Assembly: GCA_964401835.1 (NCBI GenBank)
Contig: CAYNZP010000006.1
Coordinates: 1-64,000 of the forward strand
Length of the DNA: 64,000 nucleotides
Reading direction: 5' to 3'
Source: CAYNZP01 sp964401835
Lineage (GTDB): Bacteria > Planctomycetota > Phycisphaerae > SM23-33
Positions within the stretch are counted from its first letter, which is position 1. Every line of letters begins with the position of its first letter. Below, in pieces: positions 34,499 to 42,521 of the stretch. Made by a program: the position numbers and the translations under genes. Below the pieces are notes generated by a model that saw only the letters and a list, made by a program, of their open reading frames with translations, had not been told where the DNA came from and ran no database searches.

Positions 34499-34825
34499 TA
34501 CGCAGCCGAAATCCTCGGACTGGTTTATTTACCTCGGGAGAAATTTGACACACACTTCTCCACAAAATGATATCCTGATTTGAACCATTGAGAAAATTTC
34601 CTAATCAAATCCAACCCATTCTTCCGAAATAATGCCAGTAACCTGCGGAAGATCACCGCGCCGTAACATGCGACACCCAGCGCCGCAAGCTGCAACAACA
34701 ATTGTCGCCAAACGCGACACCTCAAAAGCATGCCAAAACCCGCCGAATCCTCCTCGATTTTTTTAAAAATTTATCTCCCTACAAAACAAGTAGTTAGGTT
34801 TTTATTTTTCAGAAAATCATCTTTA
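34499..34825. other. Intergenic, no gene recognised
   Basis: About 330 bp between the activator stop and the sigma-54 promoter. A TTGACA (34545-34550) and TGATAT (34568-34573) with a 17-bp spacer look like a sigma-70 promoter, but no matching RNA or terminator is evident downstream. A CCTCCTC motif at about 34750 precedes a T-run, without a clear stem. Binding sites for the activator could lie here; I cannot define them. Confidence 0.4.
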
Positions 34826-34840
34826 GGCACGCCCATTGCT
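34824..34840 (+). promoter_or_regulatory. Sigma-54 (RpoN) promoter
   Basis: GGCACG at 34826-34831, a 4-nt spacer, then TTGCT at 34836-34840. The invariant -24 GG and -12 GC are separated by exactly 10 bases, and the match to TGGCACG-N4-TTGCW is nearly complete. Predicted transcription start is about 34850. It lies directly upstream of the pseudo-receiver gene and just downstream of a sigma-54 activator gene. This is the only such match I found in the window. Confidence 0.82.
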
Positions 34841-34886
34841 CTATATAAGGGCAGTTGAGGGAACTATATCGAGGAGCCTAATAGCT

Positions 34887-35336
34887 GTGGAACTACTGAG
34901 GGGTAGAAACACGGCGCGGATGAAGAGGTCTGCGCAGAGCGGTCTGTGCGTCGTAATGGCTTGCACGGACATGAGTGAAGCTGACCACGTCAGACGAGAG
35001 CTCTTAGAACTGAATACAGGATGCCTGGTTACCTACCGGCGGGCTGAAGATTTAATGCTTTATGCCCCGGCTGGAAAGGTAGCTCTGGTAATTCTCGCTA
35101 CTAACGATACACCGGCTAATTTGAGCCGGGTCCTCCAGTGGCTGCGGAATAAGTGGCGTCGTTGTCCGATTGCCGTAATAGGCAACGAGGGCGGAAACGA
35201 TCACGAAGTTCTTGCACGCCAAGGTGGCGCGTTCTACTTGACTAGGCCGGTCGAACCTGAAACATGGTCCGCCCTACTCGCACACGTTTTGCGGGAGTCT
35301 GTCGAGCAGGAACAATTAATAAGCCCAAAGGAGTAA
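34887..35336 (+). CDS. Degenerate receiver-like protein
   Basis: A 149-residue protein whose residues 18-140 follow the alternating strand-helix pattern of a response regulator receiver. The key positions are altered: the strand that should end in the phosphoacceptor Asp reads VALVILATND, and the conserved Lys before Pro is Arg120 (YLTRPV). It is therefore unlikely to be phosphorylated in the normal way. There is no output domain. The GTG at 34887 has GAGGAG ten bases upstream; an ATG at 34920 is possible. It is the first gene after the sigma-54 promoter and is followed by a structured noncoding RNA. Confidence 0.75.
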   Translation: MELLRGRNTARMKRSAQSGLCVVMACTDMSEADHVRRELLELNTGCLVTYRRAEDLMLYAPAGKVALVILATNDTPANLSRVLQWLRNKWRRCPIAVIGNEGGNDHEVLARQGGAFYLTRPVEPETWSALLAHVLRESVEQEQLISPKE

Positions 35337-35369
35337 CTCGCTGCCGCTCGGTGGCGAGCTTATATGTTC

Positions 35370-35760
35370 ATACGAGGAGCCTTAAAGGTGGTCACGCTTT
35401 GATGTGCTTGACTGCCAGGTAGCGACGAGCCTCACAGCAAAGGACGATTCATGGCGAAAAAAACAAGCGGAGTTGAGCGCCTGCTTGTCTTCATCCCCAC
35501 TCCTCCTTGGGATGGATTTGTCATGGGTTCTTTGAGGTAGAGATCACTGTGAATTGCGAAAACCAGCGGAGATGAGCGCCCTCTGGTACTTTCTGATACT
35601 CCTCCATCAGATATTTCGCAACTTTTTGTCGAGCCTCACATTTGACAGAGGGGATCTCTACCAAGGCGAAGGGCGATGATGGTGCCTTGAGCAAGCAGCA
35701 TCTCGCCCACTTTTATTCAAAAAGAAGGTCTTTCGTTCTCGCGGAAGGCCTTCTTTTTTT
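35370..35760 (+). ncRNA. Structured noncoding RNA with two paired-hairpin modules
   Basis: Module A: hairpin ACAAGC/GCTTGT (35463-35488) with loop starting GGAGT, then hairpin CATCCC/GGGATG (35492-35514) with loop CACTCCTCCTT. Module B: ACCAG/CTGGT (35562-35587) with GGAG in the loop, then TCTGAT/ATCAGA (35592-35611) with loop ACTCCTCC. GGAG of each first loop can pair with CTCC of the second. The loops share TGAGCGCC. Module B is closed by TTGCGAA/TTCGCAA (35554-35621) and then by a perfect 10-bp stem, 35536-35545 with 35653-35662. Module A is closed by TCATGG/TCATGG and CAAAG/CTTTG. A further hairpin (GGGCGA/TCGCCC, 35671-35708) precedes an intrinsic terminator. No coding frame fits. The 5' end is unknown; it may be the tail of the pseudo-receiver mRNA. 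Confidence 0.78.
35724..35760 (+). terminator. Intrinsic terminator of the structured RNA
   Basis: An 11-bp stem, GAAGGTCTTTC (35724-35734) with GGAAGGCCTTC (35743-35753), two G-T pairs, 8-nt loop, followed by a T-run to 35760. It ends transcription about 90 bp before pdxJ, which needs its own promoter or read-through. Confidence 0.85.
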
Positions 35761-35851
35761 GCGCATACAAAAATCATTTATGCTGACAATGCCCTCTGCT
35801 AAGTCTAAAATAACAGCCTTCTTACATGGAACACTTACAGGGATAATTTCT

Positions 35852-36577
35852 ATGGCAGGACTTGGTGTTAATATTGATCATGTTGCGACGGTTCGTCAGG
35901 CCCGCCAGACAGTTGAGCCGGACCCGGTATGGGCTGCGGCTGAGGCTGAACTTGGCGGTGCTGATTGTATCACCTTCCACCTACGCAAGGATCGCCGCCA
36001 CATAAACGACCGCGATACGCGACTTCTGCGTCAAACGGTGAAGACAAAATTGAATATGGAAATGTCGATGGACGAGGAAATCGTCCAGATTGCCCTGGAA
36101 ATAAAGCCTGACCAGGCCACACTCGTCCCTGAAAAGCGCCAAGAGCTTACAACCGAGGGCGGCTTGGACTGTTTGGCAAATTTCGATCGGCTAGCGGAAG
36201 TGACAAAGGCACTTAAAGATGCCGGAACTGTCGTAAGTGCGTTTATAGACCCCGTAGCGGAGCAAATTCAGGCCTCCAAGAAGGCCGGCTGCGATGCCAT
36301 CGAGATACACACCGGCACTTATGCCAACGCAGCCGGAACGGCTGTACAGGAAACCATTGACGAAATAAGACAAGGCCTCGAGTTTGCCCTCTCAGAAGGC
36401 TTGATTGTACACGGCGGTCATGGCCTTACCTATAACAACATTCACCCTATAGCAGCGATGCAAGGTTTTTGCGAATTCAATATCGGCCATTCGATAATTT
36501 CCCGAGCGGTCTTTGTTGGCATTCGCGAAGCCGTTGCCGAGATGAAAAGGCTGATAGAAAAGTCTGCAAAAGGCTAA
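35852..36577 (+). CDS. pdxJ: Pyridoxine 5'-phosphate synthase
   Basis: A 241-residue PdxJ, which condenses 1-deoxyxylulose 5-phosphate with 3-amino-2-oxopropyl phosphate to form pyridoxine phosphate. It opens with LGVNIDHVATVRQARQ and carries GADCITFHLRKDRRHI, EMSMDEEIVQIAL, AIEIHTGTYA and EFNIGHSIISRA. The ATG at 35852 gives the family length. The frame is open upstream to 35642, but that part overlaps the structured RNA and its terminator and is not protein-like. dapA follows 20 bp downstream. Confidence 0.96.
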   Translation: MAGLGVNIDHVATVRQARQTVEPDPVWAAAEAELGGADCITFHLRKDRRHINDRDTRLLRQTVKTKLNMEMSMDEEIVQIALEIKPDQATLVPEKRQELTTEGGLDCLANFDRLAEVTKALKDAGTVVSAFIDPVAEQIQASKKAGCDAIEIHTGTYANAAGTAVQETIDEIRQGLEFALSEGLIVHGGHGLTYNNIHPIAAMQGFCEFNIGHSIISRAVFVGIREAVAEMKRLIEKSAKG

Positions 36578-36597
36578 AAAACGAAAGGTTCATATAA

Positions 36598-37488
36598 ATG
36601 GCAGAAAAGGTCCAATTCGAAGGTTCACTGGTAGCCCTGGTTACCCCCTTTAAAAATGGGGATATTGATTACGACGCTCTCAGAAAACTGATCGATTTCC
36701 AGATTGAAAATGGAACGCAAGGCATCGTTCCATGCGGCACGACGGGTGAATCTCCGACTCTGAATTACGAAGAGCACTACAAGGTTACCGAAGTAGTCGT
36801 CGAGCAGGCGGCCGGACGTGTTCCAGTTATTGCCGGTACAGGCAGCAATTCCACTGAAGAGGCTTTGCGTCAGACCAGGCACGCCAAAGAGGTCGGCGCT
36901 GACGGCTGCCTTTTAGTGAACCCCTACTACAACAAGCCTACTCAACAGGGAATGTTCGAGCATGTCCAAACAGTAGCAGACGTGCACCTGCCAATTGTGC
37001 TTTACAACATACCCTCAAGAACCGGCATCGAGTTTGACGTCGAAACTGTTATCAGGATGTACGAGGAAATCGAGTTGGTCGTTGCCATTAAAGAGGCTAC
37101 CGGCAAGCTTGACGTGGCCAGCGCCATAGCTGCCGGGTGTGACATAACAATTCTTTCCGGCGACGATTCACTCACACTGCCTATCTGCTCGGTCGGTGGT
37201 TCTGGCGTTATCAGCGTTCTTGCGAATATCCTGCCAGCCGAGGTCCGCAAGCTCTGTGACGCCATAAGTGCGTGGGACACGGCTGAGGCATGCCGGCAAC
37301 ACCTGAACCTGTTTCCACTTTTTAAAGGGATGTTTGTCGAGACAAATCCTATACCGGTAAAGGCTGCCATGGCGATGGCTGGCATGATCGAAAACGAACT
37401 CCGTCTGCCGATGACCCCATTAAGCAATCAGTACAGAAAACCGCTCGCTGAGATGCTGAATAATTTCGGAGTAGAGGCCAAGGCTTAG
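36598..37488 (+). CDS. dapA: 4-hydroxy-tetrahydrodipicolinate synthase
   Basis: A 296-residue DapA, condensing pyruvate and aspartate semialdehyde on the route to lysine and meso-diaminopimelate for peptidoglycan. Motifs: GTTGESPTL, the catalytic Tyr in VLYNIPSRTG, and the Schiff-base Lys in VVAIKEATG. GAAAGG lies about 13 bases before the ATG. It shares a strand with pdxJ and converges on ftsK with 11 bp between stops. Confidence 0.96.
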   Translation: MAEKVQFEGSLVALVTPFKNGDIDYDALRKLIDFQIENGTQGIVPCGTTGESPTLNYEEHYKVTEVVVEQAAGRVPVIAGTGSNSTEEALRQTRHAKEVGADGCLLVNPYYNKPTQQGMFEHVQTVADVHLPIVLYNIPSRTGIEFDVETVIRMYEEIELVVAIKEATGKLDVASAIAAGCDITILSGDDSLTLPICSVGGSGVISVLANILPAEVRKLCDAISAWDTAEACRQHLNLFPLFKGMFVETNPIPVKAAMAMAGMIENELRLPMTPLSNQYRKPLAEMLNNFGVEAKA

Positions 37489-37499
37489 ACAATCCTGTC

Positions 37500-39881
37500 T
37501 TATGCGCTTGTCGGTTCGCCGTTGAGGGCGGAGCTGCCGGACTGGTCGGCGGTTATCGACTGCTGCAAGGCCTGCCAGTCCTCAAGAGTCATGAGGCATT
37601 CTCTGGCTTGCGATCCCTTGTAGTCGCCAAGCAATCCTGAATCGGCCATCTGGTCGATTATCCTGCTGGCCCGGCTGTAGCCTATCTGCAAGCGCCGCTG
37701 CAATAATGAAACGCTGCCACGCTGGCTGGCCAGGACTATTTCCACCGCCTTGTCGAACAGATCGTCTTTGTCCCCGCCAATCTCGCCGGATGGTCTGGAA
37801 TTGAGCTTCATCAGTTCAACGTTATATTGCGGATCACCGGCGGCGTTGCGCAGCTTCTTGACGACGGTGCGAATTTCCGAATCTTCCACGAATGTTCCCT
37901 GTGAACGGATAAGGTTGCTCGTGCCCGGCTGGAGGAAAAGCATATCGCCCTGGCCGAGAAGTACATCTGCTCCATTCTGGTCGAGTACGATTCGACTCTC
38001 CTGCCTCGATGCTACGCGGAAGCTAATTCGGCAAGGCATGTTGGATTTAATCAGGCCTGTAACCACGTTCACACTGGGCCGCTGCGTCGCAAGTACCAAA
38101 TGTATGCCTACCGCACGTGCCTTTTGTGCGATTCTGATTATGTGCGACTCGACTTCCTTGCTGGAGGTCATCATCAGGTCGGCCAACTCGTCGATAATAA
38201 TGATGTAATGCGGTATATGGAGCGGTATGCGGGCCTTTTCTTCGTCGGTCTCGGCATCGAACCGCTCATGAATTTCTTCCTTGTTGAGCTTGTTAAAACC
38301 GGCAATATTCCTGACGCCAGCTTCCTTGAATAACTCATAGCGCTCGTCCATCTTCGTCGCAGCCCATTCGAGAATTTCCTCTGCTTTGCGCATATCGTTG
38401 ACAATCGGGCAAAGCAGATGCGGCAGATTCTCGAACATGGCCATTTCGACCATCTTCGGATCGACCAGGATAAGCCGCACATCTTCGGGAGTCCTGGTCA
38501 TCAACAGCGACATGATAATCGCATTGATGCAGACACTCTTACCCGAACCGGTCGTGCCCGCGATAAGCATATGCGGCATGCCCCCAAGATCGGCGACAAT
38601 CGCATCACCGCCGGCATCCTTGCCGAGGTAAAGCGGCAGGTACATCTGGGATTCCGACTGCGGGGACATATTCATCAGTTCTTTGATGCGGACCATTTCC
38701 TTGTCGAGGTTCGGAACCTCGATGCCGATGGTGTCCTTGCCCGGAATCGGCGAGACAATTCTAACAGCCGGCACGGCCAAACTACGGGCGATATCCGTTG
38801 ACAGACTCGCTACATTGGCAACCTTGACGCCCGGTGAAACCGAAAGCTCGAAAAGCGTAATAACCGGGCCTGTCATGTGTCCGACAACTTCGGCTGCCAC
38901 GTTAAAGTCGTTAAGCGTCTGCTGCAATACAGCCCTCTTTTCCAGGGCCTGGGCCTCCTGAAGCTCTTCGTAGCCGCCCTTCGGGTCGGCAAGTAAGTCG
39001 GCAGTAGGAAGCTCGTAATTTTTCGCTCCCTTATTTTCAGGCTTTTTGACAATCTTCTTCTCAATCGGCCTGGGCTGAACTGGCTTGGGCCTGAGGCGTT
39101 GTGAAAGTTCCTTGACCTTTTCCTTCATGTCCAAGGCCGGCCTGGCAACTGGCTTGGGCTTGGCAACAGAGGTCGGAACGGCTGCGACCGCCCGGGGTGA
39201 AGCTGTCAGGTTGCGAGCATCGGCAACGGCTGGGCTCTTTTCCCGCAGTTTTGAAAATATACTGGCCATTGATGGCAGATCGCTGCGCCGAGACCATACC
39301 TTCTTGCCAAAGCGCGGAATTTGTAATACGAGATTCTCAGCTGTGAAAACCAGCCCAAGGCAAAAAGTAAGCGCTACAACTATCCACGCGCCCGGGCCAG
39401 CCAATTTTGAGAGCAAAAACTCCCCTGACGCCGTTCCGAGTATTCCGGCAGGAAGAGCTGCGATATCGCCATTGCCGTCAGGGTTTTTCAGATAAAGTGC
39501 GGCACTGCCGGCAGCGATAAGCAGCGCCAAACCGACCACACGCCAAGTCAGATCTTTGATTCGTCCGCCAAGGACAAGGATAAACGAAGCAAAGCTGGCG
39601 AAAAGCAGTCCGATATAAATACCGCTGCCCAGCCAATAACGAAGGAAATGCGAAATATAAGCACCAACCAAACCGGCTGCGTTGTCCACGGGACTTTGGG
39701 GCGGATATACGCTCTGCGACGGCGGATCGGTCTGCGAAAATGTAAGCATACTCATCCAGACCAAAACCACCACCCCGGTTAGAACGAGGATAGAACAATA
39801 ACGCCAGAATCGGCTACTGGCCTTTGGATGCTCAGCAGCGGTCTGTTTTACTTTTGCTTTTTTTGTTTCTCTTTTCGCCAT
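37500..39881 (-). CDS. ftsK: DNA translocase FtsK
   Basis: A 793-residue FtsK/SpoIIIE. Four N-terminal membrane spans lie within residues 30-200, followed by a Pro/Lys/Ala-rich linker and the motor. The motor shows GTTGSGKSVC (Walker A) and LILVDPKMVEM with IIIIDELADLMM (Walker B). A C-terminal winged-helix gamma domain, LLQRRLQIGYSRASRIIDQM, reads KOPS-like sequences. It pumps chromosomes through the division septum. I use the ATG at 39881, with GAGGA upstream, rather than a TTG at 39899 that overlaps dut. Confidence 0.96.
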   Translation of the reverse strand: MAKRETKKAKVKQTAAEHPKASSRFWRYCSILVLTGVVVLVWMSMLTFSQTDPPSQSVYPPQSPVDNAAGLVGAYISHFLRYWLGSGIYIGLLFASFASFILVLGGRIKDLTWRVVGLALLIAAGSAALYLKNPDGNGDIAALPAGILGTASGEFLLSKLAGPGAWIVVALTFCLGLVFTAENLVLQIPRFGKKVWSRRSDLPSMASIFSKLREKSPAVADARNLTASPRAVAAVPTSVAKPKPVARPALDMKEKVKELSQRLRPKPVQPRPIEKKIVKKPENKGAKNYELPTADLLADPKGGYEELQEAQALEKRAVLQQTLNDFNVAAEVVGHMTGPVITLFELSVSPGVKVANVASLSTDIARSLAVPAVRIVSPIPGKDTIGIEVPNLDKEMVRIKELMNMSPQSESQMYLPLYLGKDAGGDAIVADLGGMPHMLIAGTTGSGKSVCINAIIMSLLMTRTPEDVRLILVDPKMVEMAMFENLPHLLCPIVNDMRKAEEILEWAATKMDERYELFKEAGVRNIAGFNKLNKEEIHERFDAETDEEKARIPLHIPHYIIIIDELADLMMTSSKEVESHIIRIAQKARAVGIHLVLATQRPSVNVVTGLIKSNMPCRISFRVASRQESRIVLDQNGADVLLGQGDMLFLQPGTSNLIRSQGTFVEDSEIRTVVKKLRNAAGDPQYNVELMKLNSRPSGEIGGDKDDLFDKAVEIVLASQRGSVSLLQRRLQIGYSRASRIIDQMADSGLLGDYKGSQARECLMTLEDWQALQQSITADQSGSSALNGEPTSA

Positions 39882-39895
39882 CCCTAGCTTTTTCC

Positions 39896-40348
39896 TCAAA
39901 CTCCTGTATGACCAAATCCGCCCTTGCCGCGGTTGGTTTCGTCAAGCTTTTCCACCTGCACGACATCAGCCCGCGTTACCGGGGCAATTACCATCTGGGC
40001 AATTCTCATACCGCGTTTTACAACAAAGGGCTCTCGCCCGACGTTACAGAGAATCACGCATACTTCGCCGCGATAGTCGGCATCAATCGTTCCCGGCGAG
40101 TTCGGCAGCGTAATTCCGTGCTTCAGTGACAGGCCGCTACGGGGCCTGACCTGCGCCTCATACCCGACCGGAATAGCCATGTAGAACCCGCAGGGAATAA
40201 GCTTTATTTCCCCAGGCTCGACAGGCACCTCAGCCTCGCAAGCGGCGCACAAATCCATGCCCGCCGCATGGTCGGACATATATTGAGGCAGCGGAACGTC
40301 CTCGCAGCCTTTCTTTTGCCTTATCTGTACTTTTATCGGACTGGCCAT
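39896..40348 (-). CDS. dut: dUTP diphosphatase
   Basis: A 150-residue trimeric dUTPase that hydrolyses dUTP to dUMP, keeping uracil out of DNA. All five family motifs are visible: HAAGMDLCA, PRSGLSLKHGI, GTIDADYRGEV, RIAQMVI and the C-terminal RGKGGFGHTGV arm. GGAG precedes the ATG. The stop lies 14 bp before the ftsK start. Confidence 0.96.
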   Translation of the reverse strand: MASPIKVQIRQKKGCEDVPLPQYMSDHAAGMDLCAACEAEVPVEPGEIKLIPCGFYMAIPVGYEAQVRPRSGLSLKHGITLPNSPGTIDADYRGEVCVILCNVGREPFVVKRGMRIAQMVIAPVTRADVVQVEKLDETNRGKGGFGHTGV

Positions 40349-40407
40349 CGATTTATCTCCATACTAAATGGCTATTGTTTGGAACCTGAATATGACAAAT
40401 CACAATT

Positions 40408-41025
40408 CTAAAACAGGCCTACAATCGCTTCAGCCAGCTCTTTTTTATTGCGATTTGCCCAAGATAAAACTTCCTTTTCCTCTGAAAGGATACAAGCCTC
40501 GCTTTTTTCGCTGTCCATGGCAGCTGGAGTGTTTACTACTACGAAATCGGCGTTTTTGGTGGCCAACTCGGCCAGGGCCTTTTCTTCTATCTGCTCAAGC
40601 GAGCCATCTTCCACGCTGAAAGAGATAATTTTCTGATTAGCCTGTTTTTTCCTACCAAGGCCGGCCAGGATGTCGTCAGTCGGGAAAAGAGTAATTTGGA
40701 CAGGCCCGCCGCTGCGGTGAAGCTTTGCGGGAAGAGTATTATCTACACGAAAATCCCCTACAGCAGCCGACATGACAAGCACATCGCAATCGTCGAAGAG
40801 TTTATCCAGCTCGCCGCCAAGATCATCGACAGTTACGAAAGGAACTACCTCGACACCATCGGGGGCTCGGCAGCTGCACTTGCCCAGCAGTAATGTTACC
40901 TCATGGCCGGCAGCGGAGGCAGCTGCGGCGACGGCGCAGCCCATCTGGCCGCTTGATGCATTGGAAATAAAACGCACAGTATCGATATACTCACGCGTTG
41001 GCCCAGCTGTAACGAGAATCTTCAT
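40408..41025 (-). CDS. coaB: Phosphopantothenate-cysteine ligase domain protein (CoaB)
   Basis: A 205-residue protein corresponding to the C-terminal half of bifunctional CoaBC. It starts KILVTAGPTREYIDTVRFISNASSG, the CoaB nucleotide-binding signature, and carries MSAAVGDFRV and the late VVNTPAAM region. It joins 4'-phosphopantothenate to cysteine using CTP or ATP. In most bacteria CoaB and CoaC are fused; here coaC is a separate gene 54 bp upstream. Confidence 0.9.
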   Translation of the reverse strand: MKILVTAGPTREYIDTVRFISNASSGQMGCAVAAAASAAGHEVTLLLGKCSCRAPDGVEVVPFVTVDDLGGELDKLFDDCDVLVMSAAVGDFRVDNTLPAKLHRSGGPVQITLFPTDDILAGLGRKKQANQKIISFSVEDGSLEQIEEKALAELATKNADFVVVNTPAAMDSEKSEACILSEEKEVLSWANRNKKELAEAIVGLF

Positions 41026-41079
41026 GCAAATAGATTAACTTCTGGGCAAGTGGAGGTAAAAGAATTTCGGATTGCGGAT

Positions 41080-41670
41080 TTATCTTTTCTTTGGCGGGCG
41101 ATTCAGAAGAATTGCCTTGATAGCTTCGAATATGTCGGCTGGCTCGGACATTCTTCCCGGTCCAATGGTGCCGCAGGCAAGTCGGCCGGTTACCGGACCG
41201 ATGGATTCGACGTTGACTTTATTGAGCCGTTCGAAATTTTCCTGCACAACCTGGCTGGACCACATGCGGGTATTCATCGCAGGTGCGATTAGTATCGGGC
41301 AGGCCCCGCTGGCCGAAAGTGCAAGCGTGCTGACAAGGTCGTCAGCCAATCCATTGGCCATCTTGCCGATGATGTTGGCTGTGGCTGGGGCGACGACCAT
41401 GAGATCCGCTTGTTCCGTAAGCGAGACGTGTTGTGTGCTGTAGTCCTCAAGTGACTGCCACAAGCTTGTATGGACCGCCCTGTGCGTCACTGCCTGGAAC
41501 GTCAACTGGCCGACGAACTTCTGAGCAGCCTCGGTCATCGCCACATCGACCTCGGCCCCGGCCTGGGTGAGCTTGCTGGCAAGGTCTGCAGACTTATAGC
41601 AGGCAACTCCACCCGTAACGCAGAGCAGAACCCTGTATCCCGCAAGCGGCATGTTCGTTTTTTGGGCCAT
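41080..41670 (-). CDS. coaC: Phosphopantothenoylcysteine decarboxylase domain protein (CoaC)
   Basis: A 196-residue flavoprotein corresponding to the N-terminal half of CoaBC. The FMN site VTGGVACYKSADLA, the VVAPATANIIGKMANGLADDL stretch and the substrate-clamp motif APAMNTRMW are present. It decarboxylates phosphopantothenoylcysteine to phosphopantetheine in coenzyme A synthesis. It ends 54 bp before coaB. Confidence 0.92.
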   Translation of the reverse strand: MAQKTNMPLAGYRVLLCVTGGVACYKSADLASKLTQAGAEVDVAMTEAAQKFVGQLTFQAVTHRAVHTSLWQSLEDYSTQHVSLTEQADLMVVAPATANIIGKMANGLADDLVSTLALSASGACPILIAPAMNTRMWSSQVVQENFERLNKVNVESIGPVTGRLACGTIGPGRMSEPADIFEAIKAILLNRPPKKR

Positions 41671-41694
41671 GTTCTATTCTATTTCGCAGAAAAC

Positions 41695-41925
41695 CTACTT
41701 AAGGTCTTCAGGCCGAGGAATGTCGGACTTTTCGTAATCGATGGCAATCTTGTCTTCCAGAATTTCCTGGATGACGATTTCCATGGTGGTCATGCCTTTG
41801 GGAACTTCGATAAGCGGCCTGGCACCCTGGATAATCTCGACCATACGTTTCTGGATTAAAGCGGTCAATTTGAATCTACCGCCGACCTTGTCTACGATTT
41901 CCTCGCTCTTTAGCGCTTCGATCAT
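41695..41925 (-). CDS. rpoZ: RNA polymerase omega subunit
   Basis: A 76-residue omega subunit, which helps assemble RNA polymerase by holding the beta-prime C-terminus. The core GGRFKLTALIQKRMVEIIQGARP is family-typical. Its ATG overlaps the gmk stop by 4 bp, the usual gmk-rpoZ order and a sign of translational coupling. Confidence 0.9.
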   Translation of the reverse strand: MIEALKSEEIVDKVGGRFKLTALIQKRMVEIIQGARPLIEVPKGMTTMEIVIQEILEDKIAIDYEKSDIPRPEDLK

Positions 41926-42503
41926 ATCTTATTATACTCCTCGTTGATTATTTCAATTACTTGCCCGATTGCTTTTTCGAGCTCATCATTTACCACGTAA
42001 AACTCGTAAACACCGCTTTTTCTAGCTGTGTCGATTTCTTCCTGTGCTTTGTTCAGGCGTCTTTTCAGAGCTTCGGCATTTTCGCTTCCCCGGCCTCTCA
42101 GGCGGCTGGCAAGCTCGTCTACATCTGGTGCGACTATCATTATAAATTTTGCGTCAGGCTTTTTCTGGTGAACCTGAATGCCGCCCTGAACGTCAATGTC
42201 CAGCAAAACCGTCTTGCCGTCAGCGACTGACTCTTCGACAGATACCGCCGGCGTGCCATAATATTCGCCGAATACCTCAGCCCACTCCAGCATCTCGCCG
42301 TCAGCTATTCTTTTTTCAAATTCGTCCCGGCTTACGAAATTGTAGTCTTTGCCATCCACTTCGCCTTTACGCTTGGGCCGGGTGGTAGCCGAAACGCTGA
42401 AAGTTGCGCCGCAGCGAGAGAGCACTTCTTTGACTATTGTGCTCTTGCCCACGCCGGATGGGCCGCTTATTACTACCAGTTTTCCCTTGCTACTCATTAT
42501 CAT
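41922..42503 (-). CDS. gmk: Guanylate kinase
   Basis: A 193-residue guanylate kinase that phosphorylates GMP to GDP. The P-loop GPSGVGKST is near the N-terminus, followed by SVSATTRPKRKGEVDGKDYNFVS, which binds GMP, and the LDIDVQGG segment. Two ATGs (42503 and 42497) are possible, neither with a clear Shine-Dalgarno site. It sits between yicC and rpoZ. Confidence 0.96.
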   Translation of the reverse strand: MIMSSKGKLVVISGPSGVGKSTIVKEVLSRCGATFSVSATTRPKRKGEVDGKDYNFVSRDEFEKRIADGEMLEWAEVFGEYYGTPAVSVEESVADGKTVLLDIDVQGGIQVHQKKPDAKFIMIVAPDVDELASRLRGRGSENAEALKRRLNKAQEEIDTARKSGVYEFYVVNDELEKAIGQVIEIINEEYNKI

Positions 42504-42521
42504 TTAAAGCAGCCTGCCGGG

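Noticed and set aside
34545..34573. Promoter for a small RNA between the activator and the sigma-54 promoter
   Set aside because: TTGACA-17-TGATAT is a fair match, but I see no stem or terminator defining an RNA, so I only mention it under the intergenic region.
35374..35420. Short leader peptide after the GAGGAGCC motif
   Set aside because: The available starts give only four to six codons, too short to support.
35340..35760. tmRNA, RNase P RNA or 6S RNA at the structured region
   Set aside because: There is no tRNA-like acceptor or T-loop and no tag frame for tmRNA, none of the conserved RNase P core segments, and no single long bulged stem as in 6S RNA.
35642..35851. Upstream extension of pdxJ by 70 codons
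   Set aside because: It overlaps the structured RNA and its terminator, and the residues are unlike PdxJ, which begins at the ATG at 35852.
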